Shown here piece after piece: positions 46,291 to 57,772 of a stretch of 64,000 nt of DNA (the first letter of the stretch is position 1; each line of letters begins with the position of its first letter). A program made the translations under genes and the position numbers. The notes under the pieces are model-generated. The model had not been told where the DNA came from and ran no database searches. It saw only the letters and a program-made list of their open reading frames with translations. Source of the DNA: Chimonanthus salicifolius (Eukaryota > Streptophyta > Magnoliopsida > Laurales > Calycanthaceae). The stretch lies in contig CM023535.1 in the NCBI GenBank assembly GCA_013350335.1, positions 39,802,069 through 39,866,068 on the forward strand, written 5' to 3'.

Positions 46291-49200
46291 GACAGCAGGA
46301 TGGTATGGATGATGGATGGGATTCATAACACATACACCCATGGCATAGCATTCATTTTATGGTTTTTCGTTATAATATTATCTATATGCTTTGTTATCAC
46401 TAATCCATGTGTTAGCCCTACTCAGAGTCCTACTGGGCGCGTTGTCTAACTCCCTACTTCTACCCTAGCTGATGACGCAGGAGATGGCGTAGCGGAAGGG
46501 CGCGACGGAAGCCAAGCTTAGGAGCTTGGGGAGGCGGCTACTTAATTTATTTAAATTTGTTTTGGAAATGTATTTGAGTAGCCTAGCTTGTCGGAAATGT
46601 AATAATTTAGATTGCTTGCTATATTTTGGTTTTTATTTTTGGACGTTGAGACGTTGTAATATTTTGGTAATATTATGAATGTTATCTTCCCTGCTATCTA
46701 AAAATTGGTAGGACAATCTTTATTGTAATTTTCCGCACTCAGTGTAATATTCCTTGAACTTACGTCTACATGTGAACCGTTCTTCGTGGACTTCGATCCA
46801 CGCACACGTAGGGTTGGCCAGTTAAGGGCCGGGCCTTAGAAGCTCGGACTTAACTCGCGTCGTGACATCCGCGCCCTTTGTCACTATTTATTTTAAAAAA
46901 AAAATTGGACTCTGATTTCGGTGAAAAGGGGCGAGCGTTACAGGACCTATGTTTTGGAACCTAAAACTTAGGTGATGAGAGTAATGGCAATTATGTAAAT
47001 AGGTGAATTAATGGACCTAGGTTTACGTATGTTGGATTAAAATGAAAAGAATATTAATTAAGGTTAGACCAATGACATTTTGGTAATATTGACTGAAAAT
47101 GACGAACCCCATGGGAAATGGTTTATGGACTTAAATATTGCAAATCAAGTGGGACTTGGTTTTGATTGGTTATTATATTATAAGGTAACGGGATCTCGCA
47201 AGCGGTGTGCGATCGGTGATCGATTCTTGGACGGAAGCGCAATGACTCGTGAGCGGTCTTTGGTAGGATTCCACCTCTTTGAAACCATGGGTTTATGTAC
47301 ATATGTTTATTTTATGTTTCATGAAATTATGTTTCAAAGGATATGCTTTATATTGAATTTCAAATGCTATGTCGTATTGTATAAGTAGCATTTGTTGATT
47401 GTGTTTCCAAAGGTGATTTTAAATGCTATGTTTATGTTATAAAATAGTATGTGTTTTATTGGCATCTCATGCATGGCATGAGGTGGAGGATTTGTAACCG
47501 GAGGGGTCACACTCCATCGGGGCGTCCGAAAAACCTATGTGTGGTACCTTGATGTGTTTTTCCATCAAGAGGAATCCGGAGGGTCCACACTTCGTCGGGG
47601 CGTCCGAAAGACCTATGTGGTGGGTACTTTTATGTACATGTGATGGGTGGGACTCATTGCATTTGCCATCATTGCATGGCATGGTTTTACATGGTTTTGG
47701 ATATTATGTTATAATATATGTTTTGTACTAACTATTTGTTAACCGTAACTGGAATACCTACTGGGCGCGTTGTTCTAACGCCTTACTTCTACCTTAGTTG
47801 ATGATACAGGAAATCAGGGGAATGATGAACGCAAGACGGGGCAGGCATAGGAGCTTGGATGATTTAGTTTATTATTTTTAATAAAAGTTACTCATGGACT
47901 TGTATTTGAGTAGGTAGATTTCGGAATGTAATAATTTAGATGGATGGATGTTAATTTTGATAATTATGGTATTTGAATGATGATTAAGGACTTGACGTAC
48001 TTTGCTATCTGAATGGAATAGAACTTGGTTCTATAATGATTCCGCAATTTTGATGTTAATTACTCCGCATGTTTATATTGCTATGTGTGAACCATTTTCG
48101 TGGACTTAGTCCATGCACACATAGGGTGGGCCAGTTAAGGGTCGGACTTTAGAAGTTCAGACTTAGCTCACGTCTTGACATCCCGCGCTCTATCACTCTA
48201 CTCTGTTATAAATAAAAAAAAAAATAGACTCTGAATTTACGGGAAGGAAGTGAGTGAAAAAGGGTGGGGCGTTACATTACCAAAGCCATCATCCTTGGCC
48301 GACCACGTCATTGGAACAAAATAACTTTGATATTCATCTCACTCTCTCCCTCTCCCTCTTGGCTGTTCCTCTCCCTCAAACCCTCTCTTGGCCGATCACT
48401 CCTCAAGGCGAAAGATGTAGAGTTTCATCTCAAAGTTCTATCATTCTCACACAAGGCCGAACTCTCCCTCCCTCTCTAGTTTCACTCTCGGCCAAAGATG
48501 TAAGAAGGAAGGAGGAAGAGGCTAAGGAAGGAAATAATCGGAAGAACAAGTCGGAGCGAAGGAAAATCGGAGGAGTCGCGGAACCGGTAGGTATTTTGAT
48601 AGATTTTTAATAAGTAATGAAACATGGTCTGGCCATTACAAGAATCCCATCAAAGGTTATGATCATTGTGATTGGATTTAAAAGAGGAAATATGGAACCA
48701 TAGGGTTCGGTCATAGTGCATGACTGAACCCCATGGAAGAAAAAGTAATGGACGAATGTGTTGTTTTAATGGAAAGGATGAACCATCCATGGCCAAATCC
48801 CATGGAAGGACATGGGTTATATTTTTTTAATGGATTGGAAAGATGGAAATCATAGATGTATGCTTATGATTTTAAAGGGTTTTAGATGGATGTAGGATTC
48901 TACCTCTCTGAAACCATGCGTTTATGTATGATGGTTTTTTATCTTATTTTGATGAATTTATCTTGTAAAAGTTATGTTCCAAATGTGAGTTTTAATGCTA
49001 TGTTTATAATATAAAATAGCATGTGTTTCATTAGCATCTTATGCATGGCATGGGGTGAAGGATATGTAACCGGAGGGGCCACACTCCATCGGAGCGTCGG
49101 AAAGACCACTGTGGGGATACCTTGATGTGTATTTTCCATCAAGAGGTAACTGGAGGGGCCACACTCCGTCGGGGAGTCCGAAAGACCTATGTGGGGGTAC

Positions 49201-49880
49201 CTTGATGATGAGAATCCCATCAAGAGGTTATATGTACTTGTGATGGGTGGGACTCATTGCATTTGACATCATGACATGGCATTGTTTTATATGGTTTTGA
49301 TATTATGTTATTATATATGATTTGTACTAACCATGTGTAGACCCTAAATGGAATACCTACTGGGCTCGTTGTTCTAACGCCCTACTTCTGCCCTAGTGGA
49401 TGACACAAGAAAGGAAAGGGACGATGAACGCGATCGGAGCCAAGCATAGGCGCTTGGATATGTGATTGGATTATATTTTATTTAAGTTACTCATGGACTT
49501 GTAATTTGAGTAGCTAGATTTCGGGCATGTAATGACTTAGATAATTTTGCTATGGTTTGAATGATTTGTTGGATATTTAAGTTAAGTTTAATTATGGTTA
49601 AAGACTTGAAGTACTTTGCTATCTAAAAAGGAATAGATCTAGGTTCTATTATAATCCGCAGTTTATGATTTAATCCACATGTATATATTATTATGTGTGA
49701 ACCATTTTCATGGACTTAGTCCATGCACACGTAGGGTTGGCTAGTTAAGGGTCGGACTTTAAAAGTTCGGACTTAACTCGTGTCATGACGTCCCGCTCTC
49801 ACTCACTCTACTATTTTTTTAAAAAAAAAATAGACTGATTTTCGGAAAGTGAGTGAAAAAGGGCGGGGCGTTACAAAAAA

Positions 49881-50191
49881 TGTGCATGACTTAAACTAGA
49901 TACAAGTTCCTAAAAATAATTCTGCAACTTGGAATGAGATGAAAAATAACTAATTAAAATTATAATTCTATGTCTAAATAAACATTATTTCTAAGTTTTC
50001 CAAAATAAATCACCAACATTCAACATTTCTCAAACTAATTCCCAAGAATAAAATCAAGCTCATGGAATCAAGGGATTACATCTGAAAATAAATCATAATT
50101 ATAGCCAAGTTTCAAAGAAAAAAATTTAAATTAAAAATTAATAAACATTTGTAAATATTTTTGCAATTCCCCTGCATTAGCACCAAAAACT
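49881..50191 (-). other. 5' leader of the Athila-like element, primer-site-proximal part
   Basis: This is the continuation of the leader after the AAAAA-flanked solo LTR. It is AT-rich and noncoding, and ends at the primer site. The GCACCAAAAACTTGTTG context is repeated at 63951-63969. Confidence 0.75.
50168..50185 (-). other. Primer binding site of the Athila-like element (tRNA-Asp type, degraded)
   Basis: On the minus strand the sequence reads TGGTGCTAATGCAGGGGA, a mutated form of the tRNA-Asp complement TGGCGCCGTTGCCGGGGA that is typical of Athila-type elements. The intact-looking relative is at 63941-63958. Confidence 0.72.
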
Positions 50192-50774
50192 TGTTGTGTC
50201 TTAAATTTACTCACAAGCGCACAAACCATTGATTAATATAGTGGATGAGTGCGAGGTTGAGCCCAAAGGAATTACGGAAAATATATCCATCAAATATTCA
50301 CACAATTATTTATTAACTAATTAAAGTAACATCTAACTTTGAGAGTCATGTTGGTGGTTTTAATTAGATAACATAGAGATACTTTAGATCTAACATGGAT
50401 TTTAAATTAATTTATTTAATCTCAATCTTAGTTTATTTTCCAGATCTTGAAATTTGGAGATGCATAAAAGAATACAAGCAATCAAAGAATTTTGAAAGAA
50501 TAAAGAATACAAGAATGAGGAAATGATTAAAATGAAGTACATATGATACATTGGAATTGACTTCAATGAAGATAGTACCATTATCCAAGATTTAATAGTA
50601 AAACTAAAGCCTAGAATCTAGGACTCACATAAACTAATCATGTTTATAATTATTTTAAAGATTAAATCTATGGATTTCATTAAAGTAGTCATCACAAAAT
50701 GGACCTTAGATTTTTAATGATAAAGATAGGCCCTTCTCTTGACGCTAAATATTTCATTACACTCTTACAAGTAA

Positions 50775-53281
50775 TGTAACGTCCCTTCCTCTAACCATTG
50801 TCATCAGAGTAATACATTAGGAATATTTTAGTGGAGAGGGAGGCGAGCGCCATGACGTGAACCAAATCCGAGTCCGAAGACCCGACCCTTGACTGGCCCA
50901 ACTAGTGGGTGTGTGATAACATTTGCACACACTCTGACAATCCTGCAGAAATTTAAACATTTTATAACATTGCATGAATAGCCAACGCATCTCATAACAA
51001 AATAAGGAATTCCCACATACTTGAGTCAAACACAAATAAACTTAAATACATAAATTCCAAATCATAAATATTACATTCCCCAACATAATTCAAATTCACA
51101 TAGGAAAAATCATTGATATTTTTATAAACTAAATAACACAATTCTTTTGAAATACACTTGTAATATCGTGTTTTCAAAACATCTCATCCTATCATATAAT
51201 TCTAGATAATAAAATATCCCCAAAGTACTTCATTTGGAAATGAACTCAAATCATCATTTTCTTGTCACCAATAAATATTAAATTCACACCCACAGCATTT
51301 CAGCGAAGTAGGAAAACCTACATGGTCTAAGGTGATCAGTGAGGATAAACGATTCACGAAGTAGATCGGGCAATCTCGGAGTTACTCTCGCCTCTTCGTT
51401 CGTTCACATATGTCAACATATAATTCTCACGTCATTATAGTATAAAGCCCCTCTAATTAAATTTATGAAATTCTTAATTAAACTTTAAAGGTCATTTGGC
51501 GAAGGCCATTAGAGTCTAAATGACTCCACATGTGTGTTTCGTCCTAACCAAGGGTAAAATGGTCATTTTACCCATAGTACTACATTTAAACATAATTCAT
51601 AAAATTCCAAATTAGTTAAAGTCACTGATATATTCTTTAGTGAATCAGAATTTAGGAACAAAAGACACATTATTAGAAAATAAAATTTCAGATCTAGTGA
51701 AAATGCCTAAAGCTAGCCTTTCTAGTTTTGAAATACAAACTGTGCACTATTTTTATAAAAATCATTTCTGGTTCTTTTCTGTATCGGAATAACTCGAGTA
51801 AATACTCTTTGGAAATATATTTGATAGTAGAATACGGGAAAAATATTCAAAATATCAAGAAAATCATTTTGAAATGGTTATAGGTCCATTTTCGGGACTG
51901 ATATGTAAAAACAATTTTCTATCTTAGAATTGTCTAGTTTTTACAAAAATATTTCGGGTACCTTCTTTTGTCCGAAAATTACGAATAAATACTTTTTGAA
52001 AACCTCTTTCATAGTAGAATATCTGAAAAATAGTTACAAATTTTCAGATAATCATTTTGATATGTTTAAAGGTCCATTTTTTGGACTGATTTACAGAAAC
52101 AAATTTACCATGAATCATTTTTCCAAAGTTCATCATAAGATATCATTTTCTTAAATCTTTTTTCTTACATAAAACAGTAAATAAAAAAAATTCAAATATT
52201 CTAATGGAGTTATAAAAATACTTTGAAAGAAAATACCTAAACATTAAGACATTTTAAGTAGAACTGCTCATGTAAGTCTATTTAATGAAAATACCTACTA
52301 CATTCCATTAGTCTTCATTATACTCTATTTCTTAGATTCTCTCCATAGTTTCTTTGATGTAAGAACTTAGATGAAGAGACGAAGCATTTTAACATCTAAA
52401 TGAAATAACCAAGAGGGTTAGGGAACGTACTTATTCAAGCTCTAATCAAGTCTTCAAGTCCTTCCTTCATTTTTCCAAGCTCCAAGTTTTCAAGAGAGAT
52501 TTACACTAAAGAGAGGAAGAGGAAGAGAAATTTCAAGCTCTCTCTATTTCTTGCTTTAGATTTTAGAGAGGAAGAAGGAGAAGGAGGAGGAGGAGGATAG
52601 AAGAAGAGAATGGAGGAAAAGAGGTAGAGATGGAGCCCTAGGTTTTCTTCCTCTCCTTTTTGTTTTTTCCTCTACCCTATCCTCCTTTTAGTTTTTAGTT
52701 AAAAAACAAAAGCTAAAGGTGGTGAGGTGGAGATCACTTATTGGTCCAAACTAATGGTAGGGTGGTGAGGTGGAGAGCACTTATTGGTCGAAACTAAAGG
52801 TGGGGTGGTGAGGCGGAGAGCACTTATTGGTCAAAGCTAAAGGTGGGGTGGTGATGCTGCTTTCATCCTTATCTTGCCATGTGGTATGCCACCTCATCAT
52901 TCCTTGCCGCGTCATTGTTGATGTGGCATATTCGCCACCTCATTAATTAGTTTCTATTAATGAAAATCCATTCAATCGAGTATTATCAAATTAAATTAGT
53001 AACTTAATTGAATCACTCTTAATCCCTCTTAATTAACTAATCACCAAGATTTCCATCAATTAATTATATTCCACTCCACTTTCAAAGTTTTTTAACTAAA
53101 TCATCTCTTAATTTAGTCTTTCTTAAATCTCACTTAATTACTCCATCATCCCTCTAATCTCACATTCTTACTTAATAATTTATTTCATCATTTGACCTAA
53201 TACATAGTATCAGCCCTATTCATTTCTCATCATTAAGGGAAATTATATTTATTTACCGAATTGAAATTCTCGGGTGTTACA
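50775..53281 (-). mobile_element. Solo LTR (minus strand), 2.5 kb, target duplication AGTAA
   Basis: It starts TGTAACGTCCCTTCC and ends TTCTCGGGTGTTACA, flanked by AGTAA at 50770-50774 and 53282-53286. It is a distinct subfamily, related to the fragment at 1-1317. On the minus strand, a purine-rich block is seen as CTTCC/CTCTTCC runs at 52440-52660. CTTACATAAAACAG and TTCCATTAGTC stretches in the middle show no gene. A long AT-rich central part (51420-52440) has two diverged copies of an approximately 180-base unit, around 51730 and 51930 (TTTTTATAAAAATCATTTC / TTTTTACAAAAATATTTCGG ... GGTCCATTTTC). Confidence 0.9.
52711..52860. repeat. Tandem repeat, about 3 copies of a 45-50 bp unit
   Basis: The unit contains GGTGGTGAGGTGGAG, CACTTATTGGTC and AAACTAAAGGTGGG, repeated near 52716, 52763 and 52809 with small changes. 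It lies in the minus-strand solo LTR, upstream of its transcribed part. Confidence 0.85.
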
Positions 53282-53757
53282 AGTAAGAGCCTTAGAAATC
53301 AAAACAAGTGATCATCCGAAAATGGACCTTTTAAGTAGATGATAAAAATAGGCCTCTGTTTCAATCCTAAATTGTCATCATATTCTTTAAAATAAGAGCC
53401 TTATAAATTGAATTAGAGCATCATCCAACAATTCTTGTACATACAATAAATTCGTCCATAGCATTACTTCTAAAAAATAAAAATAAACATAAGTGTAATG
53501 ATAGATTAATTGGAATACTGAAAACTAAAATTTCATTGCAGTTTGAATCTTATTATTAAACATGAAATTCAAATTTATATAACTAGAAATTGAATCAAAG
53601 AAATACAAGAAATAAACAATGGAAAATAAAATAACTTCAAACCAGATAGCATTCGAATTTCCAGGATTTTCTTATCTTTCTTCTCTTCTCCTCCTCTTGT
53701 CCACGCTAGAGCTCAATGTCCTTAGCCAAATTCAAATTTTGAATTGGTGAAAGGTGG

Positions 53758-53765
53758 TATTTATA
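53758..53765 (-). promoter_or_regulatory. TATA box of the Athila-like 5' LTR
   Basis: TATTTATA on the plus strand reads TATAAATA on the minus strand, within GCCTATAAATACCACC. Orientation and place (5' LTR, upstream of the leader and gag) fit the promoter of the minus-strand element. Confidence 0.6.
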
Positions 53766-54904
53766 GGCTCAAGAAATGGATGAATGGCTAGGATTGAATC
53801 TGTAACGCCCTGCCCTTTTTCACTCGTTTCTTCCCGTAAATCACAGTCTATTTTTTTTTTATAACAGAGTAGAGTGATAGAGAGCGGGACGTCATGACGA
53901 GAGCTAAGTCCGAACTTCCAAAGTCCAACCCTTAACTGGCCAACCCTATGTGTGCATGGACTAAGTCCACGAAAATGGTTCACACATAACAATATCAACA
54001 TGCGGAATAAAAATCATAACATGCAGAATTATAATAGAACCAAGTTCTATTCCATTCAGATAGCAAAGTACGTCAAGTCCTTAATCATCATTCAAATCTC
54101 ATAATTATCCAAATAAACATCCAACCATCTAAGTTATTACATTCCGAAATCTAGATACTCAAAATACAAGTCCATGAGTAACTTTATTAAAAATATAAAC
54201 GAAATCATCCAAGCTCCTATGTCTGGCCCGTCTTGCGTTCATCGTTCCCCTGATTCCCTGTGTCATCCACTAGGGTAGAAGTAGGGCGTTAGAATAACGC
54301 GCCCAGTAGGTATTCCAATTAGGGCTAACACATGGTTAGTACAAAACATATATTGTAACATAATGTCCAAAACCATATAAAATCCATGCCATGCAATGGT
54401 GACAAATGCAATGAGTCCCACCCATCACATGTACATGAAAGGTCCCACCACATAGGTCTTTCGGACGCCCCGACGGAGTGTGAACCCTCCGGTTTCTTCT
54501 TGATGGAAAAACACATCAAGGTATCCCACATAGGTTTTTCGGACGCCCTGACGGAGTGTGGCCCCTCCGGTTACAAATCCTTCACCCCATGCCATGCATG
54601 AGATGCCAATGAAACACATGCTATTTTATCATATAAACATAGCATTTAAAATCATAATTTGAAACATATCCTTTGCAACATATTATTCATTAAAAGTAAG
54701 ATAAAAACAATGTACTTAAAACCCATGGTTTCAAAGAGGTGGAATCCTACCAAAGACCGCTAACGTGTCCTTGCGTCTTTCGTCCGGTAACCGCTCACGA
54801 TCGTAAACACCTTGTGAGGTCCCGTTACCTTATAATATAATAACCAATCAAAACTAAGTCCCACTTGATTTACAATATTTTAAGTCCATAAACAAATCCC
54901 CATG

Positions 54905-56223
54905 GGGTTTGGCCATACACCATGGCCGAACCCATGGTCCCTTATTTTCACTTAATTACCAAATTGCCATTGTTCAAAATCATACCCAAAACATTCCTCA
55001 TGTTTAGGTTCGAAACATAGATTCATAGACATCTAAGTTCACCAAATAATTCCCATGGGGTTCGGCCATACACCATGGCCGAACCCATGGTCTAGCACTT
55101 TCACTCTTATTTACCACTTTGCCATTGCCTCCAACAACTTATGCTTAGGTTCCAACACATAGGTCCATTCATTTATTTAAACATTCATAACACTCCCAAT
55201 AACCCTTTAAAATAATTCATAACTGATTCCTTTAAACATATTAGGTCCCTACATGACCCATAAAAATTCCTTAACCACTTAAGTCCATAAAGGACCTCAT
55301 GGGGTTCGGCCATACACCATGGCCGAACCCATGATCTTTCATTTTTAGCCTTTAATTACAACTTTGCCATTACCTTCGTCACCTTAGGTTTAGATTCCAA
55401 AACATAATCCACCATTGATTCATGGGGTTTGGCCAAGCACCATGGCCGAACCCTATGATGTCTAACTTTCCATTCTCATCAACTTCCATTATTAGAAAAT
55501 CCATAATTAGGAAGTCCATAATTAGAAAGTCCATAATTAGAAACTTTTCTAATTTAATCACCACCTTCCAAAAAACAATCCATTCCTTCCATTCTTAGAT
55601 CCTTTCTAAATTAAACTCCACCTTCCATATTTAGAAACTTTCTAAATTAATAAACAACTTCAATTAATCAATTAAAATCCAATAACCATACCAATACAAC
55701 TCCATGGCCGAATCCTATGGTTCATAATGTTCTCCTTTCTAAAAATTAATAGACATTCATCTTCCATTTAATCAATCACCATATTAAATCCATCTATATT
55801 TTCCCATGGTCTCCATTTAAAATTAAAACATAAATAACCTTTCCCATCATTTTAAATCCATTAAAATTTATTAATATCCTTTCCATGGCATGGCCGAACC
55901 CTATGGTTCATCTTATTCCTTGGTCTCCAACCCAAAAACCAACAATTTAAACCATGTCTTTCCATGGTTTTCATCCCTTAAAATATAACCAATAACCTTC
56001 CATTAAAAATCACCAAAACATCCATTAAAACCATATAAATTTATTAACCAACTCCCATGGTTTTTCCTCATTAAAAAAATCCATACATTAACCATGTCTT
56101 CTTTCATGTGGTTCAGCCATGCACTGTGGCCGAACCCTATGGTTCATGCTTCCATTAAAATTATCAAAATCCTCTCCCAATCTTTTTCCATGGGGTTCGG
56201 CCATACACCATGGCCGAACCCTA
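54905..56223. repeat. Hairpin array, GGTTCGGCCAT type (6 full units and 2 half units)
   Basis: Full units begin near 54905, 55059, 55305, 55425, 56109 and 56194. Half units with only the ATGGCCGAA arm occur near 55702 and 55891. The unit at 56109 has one non-compensated arm change (GGTTCAGCCAT). Confidence 0.92.
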
Positions 56224-56634
56224 TGGTTCTTTTCTTTTTTAAACAAAAATTATAAAATCACTTACCGGTTCCGCGACTCCTCTGGTTTTCCCTCGGTTGT
56301 TCTTGCTCTTCCAATCCTCTTTCCTTCTAAATCTTTCCCTCTTGCTGGCTGCTTCTCTTCCTCTTGTTTTGCTGTGAATAAGAATTGAGATAGAGAGAGA
56401 ATTCGGCTATGGTGGTATTGCCGTGCGCCCCTCCCTCTTTCTTTTTAATAATTCCCAATTGGTTCCATCTTTAGAAGGTGTCAAGATAGTAATTGCCGTG
56501 CACTCTTTGTTTAAAACCTCCACTTGACCAATCTTGTTTGAAGTGGCAATTGCCTTGTGCCCTTGCTTCCTTTTCCTTATAAGACTCCCTTTGATCCTAT
56601 TTTTCAGAAGGTGCCATGCGCCCCCTTGTTGCCT

Positions 56635-56642
56635 CTTTTATA
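56635..56642 (-). promoter_or_regulatory. TATA box candidate of the minus-strand LTR
   Basis: CTTTTATA on the plus strand reads TATAAAAG on the minus strand. It lies about 370 bases upstream of the donor-like site at 56265, comparable with the plus-strand LTR at 57007-60434. Confidence 0.5.
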
Positions 56643-57529
56643 AATTTCCTTTTGGTCCTAAGATAACAAGTAATATTTTCAGCCGTGTATCATACATAGA
56701 AATTGCTGTGAGCCCCTCTTAATTTAACAATTGCCTAAGTGTAGCTCTGATCAAAGAAGGGACTCCTATTGGCGCATGATCATGGATTGCGCATACACCC
56801 ACACACGGCCATGACAATTAGTCCAAATGCCCTTTATGCGCATAATAAATAAATATAGACATAATGCATTACTAATTTAATTTGGCCCCATTTAATTTTA
56901 TTGAAACATTTCCATAATCCGTTGGGTCCCAATTGGGCCAATGACCCAACACATTACCCATCTAAGGTTCATATTTAATAATACACAAATTAAATGGCAA
57001 TTTTCATGTAACACCCCGGATTTTCAATTTACTATTTTGTATGAAATTATCCATTTAATTTGTGAATTTTAGATATGGATCTTAAATTGGGTATAGTGTT
57101 GGGTCATTGGCTCAATTAGGACCCAACGGTTTTGGAAAAGGTTCCGATTAAATTAAATGGGTTGAATTAATTTAGTAATGCATTATGCCCAAAATTAAAT
57201 AAAGGATTGTGCATGGCTGAATATTGGATTTGAATATTCAAGGAGATGTTTAAAAATCAAATGAGGATTTCATGGCCGTGTATAGAGAGATTCATATCTA
57301 TGATAGGCGCATGGGATCTTTTAAAAAAAAGGGTATGCATATTGTCTTAAATTAAATAAAGAAGTGTCTAAATTAAAAGATTGCTTAGGCTATGATTAGT
57401 GATATGCGCATAGCACATTCTAAATATGGGAAGCCAAGGTCGGCAAGTCCCAATTAAATAGACAAGGGGCGCACGGCCTAAGGGGGTTGGCTATCTTAAG
57501 CACCTTCTAATATGGGACCAAGGAAAGAT

Positions 57530-57537
57530 TATAAAAG
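57530..57537 (+). promoter_or_regulatory. TATA box candidate of the plus-strand LTR
   Basis: TATAAAAG is followed by GAGAGGATAAGGGC and, about 195 bases later, by the splice-donor-like site at 57726. Confidence 0.55.
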
Positions 57538-57772
57538 GAGAGGATAAGGGCACACGGTTTTACACCCTTCATAGCCGAATTTTATTTCTCTCCCTCCCTC
57601 TCTCAAGTTCTCATTCACGGCAAGAGCAAGGAGAAGAAGAAGGCAGCCAGCAAGAGGTGTTCTTGGTTTAAAAAAATTAAGAAGAAAGGAGAAGGACTGG
57701 AAGAGCAAGAAATCAAACGGAAAAGGTTAGTATTCTTATTTGATAAATTTGTTTTGAAATAAAAGAACCATA

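Larger units (their letters stand above)
44057..46480 (+). other. Putative intron inside the solo LTR
   Basis: The donor ATT|GTAAGT at 44057 is a strong consensus and directly follows GGAGGCGTCGG. The acceptor GACGCAG ends at 46480 behind GTCTAACTCCC and a pyrimidine-rich CTACTTCTACCC. It contains both the GGTTCGGCCAT hairpins and the 48-bp hairpin array. Inferred from signals and their conservation in sibling LTRs. Confidence 0.5.
43004..46942 (+). mobile_element. Solo LTR (plus strand), 3.94 kb, target duplication GGACC
   Basis: It starts TGTAATGGCCCGG and ends GGGGCGAGCGTTACA, flanked by GGACC at 42999-43003 and 46943-46947. It is closely collinear with 8713-12564: CCACCTCATCAAGTGAGGTGG region near 43369, purine-rich block near 43780-44045, donor GTAAGT at 44057, hairpins near 44362 and 44759, GGTAGAATTCCTACC near 45500, a 48-bp hairpin array, and acceptor CAG ending at 46480. 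No protein-coding signal. Confidence 0.93.
31308..48276 (+). mobile_element. Complete Ty3/gypsy chromovirus (Tekay/Del type), target duplication TTACC
   Basis: Two collinear LTRs (31308-37449 and 42237-48276, each about 2.09 kb once nested insertions are removed) flank 4.8 kb with primer site, one gag-pol region ending in a chromodomain, and polypurine tract. TTACC is duplicated at 31303-31307 and 48277-48281. It sits inside the solo LTR at 30299-49875 and itself received two solo LTRs, one in each LTR, in opposite orientations. LTRs differ at about 8 of the first 170 positions I aligned by eye after 35480 / 42360, so insertion is not recent. Gag-pol is disabled by stops and frameshifts. Confidence 0.95.
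42237..48276 (+). mobile_element. 3' LTR of the chromovirus (split by a nested solo LTR)
   Basis: It starts TGTAACACCTCGG and ends GGGTGGGGCGTTACA. The interruption at 43004-46942 carries duplicated GGACC. The rest is collinear with the 5' LTR, including donor-like GTTAGT at 42782, CTCCATCGGGGCGTCCG and CTTCGTCGGGGCGTCCG blocks (47510-47605), and acceptor-like GATACAG at 47809. Confidence 0.92.
30299..49875 (+). mobile_element. Solo LTR (plus strand), target duplication AAAAA, containing a full chromovirus
   Basis: It starts TGTAACACTTTGG and ends GGGGCGTTACA, flanked by AAAAA at 30294-30298 and 49876-49880. Without the 16.97-kb insertion it is 2.6 kb. The right part (48282-49875) has a purine-rich exon-like stretch (48510-48580), a GTAGGT donor-like site at 48587, one divergent hairpin near 48703 (arms GGTTCGGTCAT / ATGACTGAACC), two CTCCGTCGG blocks (49080-49190), CCTACTGGGCTCGTTG...CGCCC near 49360, and the TTAACTCG end block. 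The acceptor CAG of other copies is changed here to CAAG near 49407. Confidence 0.88.

Noticed and set aside
45924..46292. Open frame with eight repeats of a 16-residue unit on the plus strand, and partner frames on the minus strand
   Set aside because: It exists only because the 48-bp DNA repeat is a multiple of three. The unit is a hairpin array in a solo LTR and has no start context or homology.
50775..53281. Possible intact non-LTR or DNA transposon because both ends look inverted (TGTAAC / GTTACA)
   Set aside because: Ends match the LTR family, the duplication is 5 bp, and no transposase or internal sequence is present; a solo LTR explains it.
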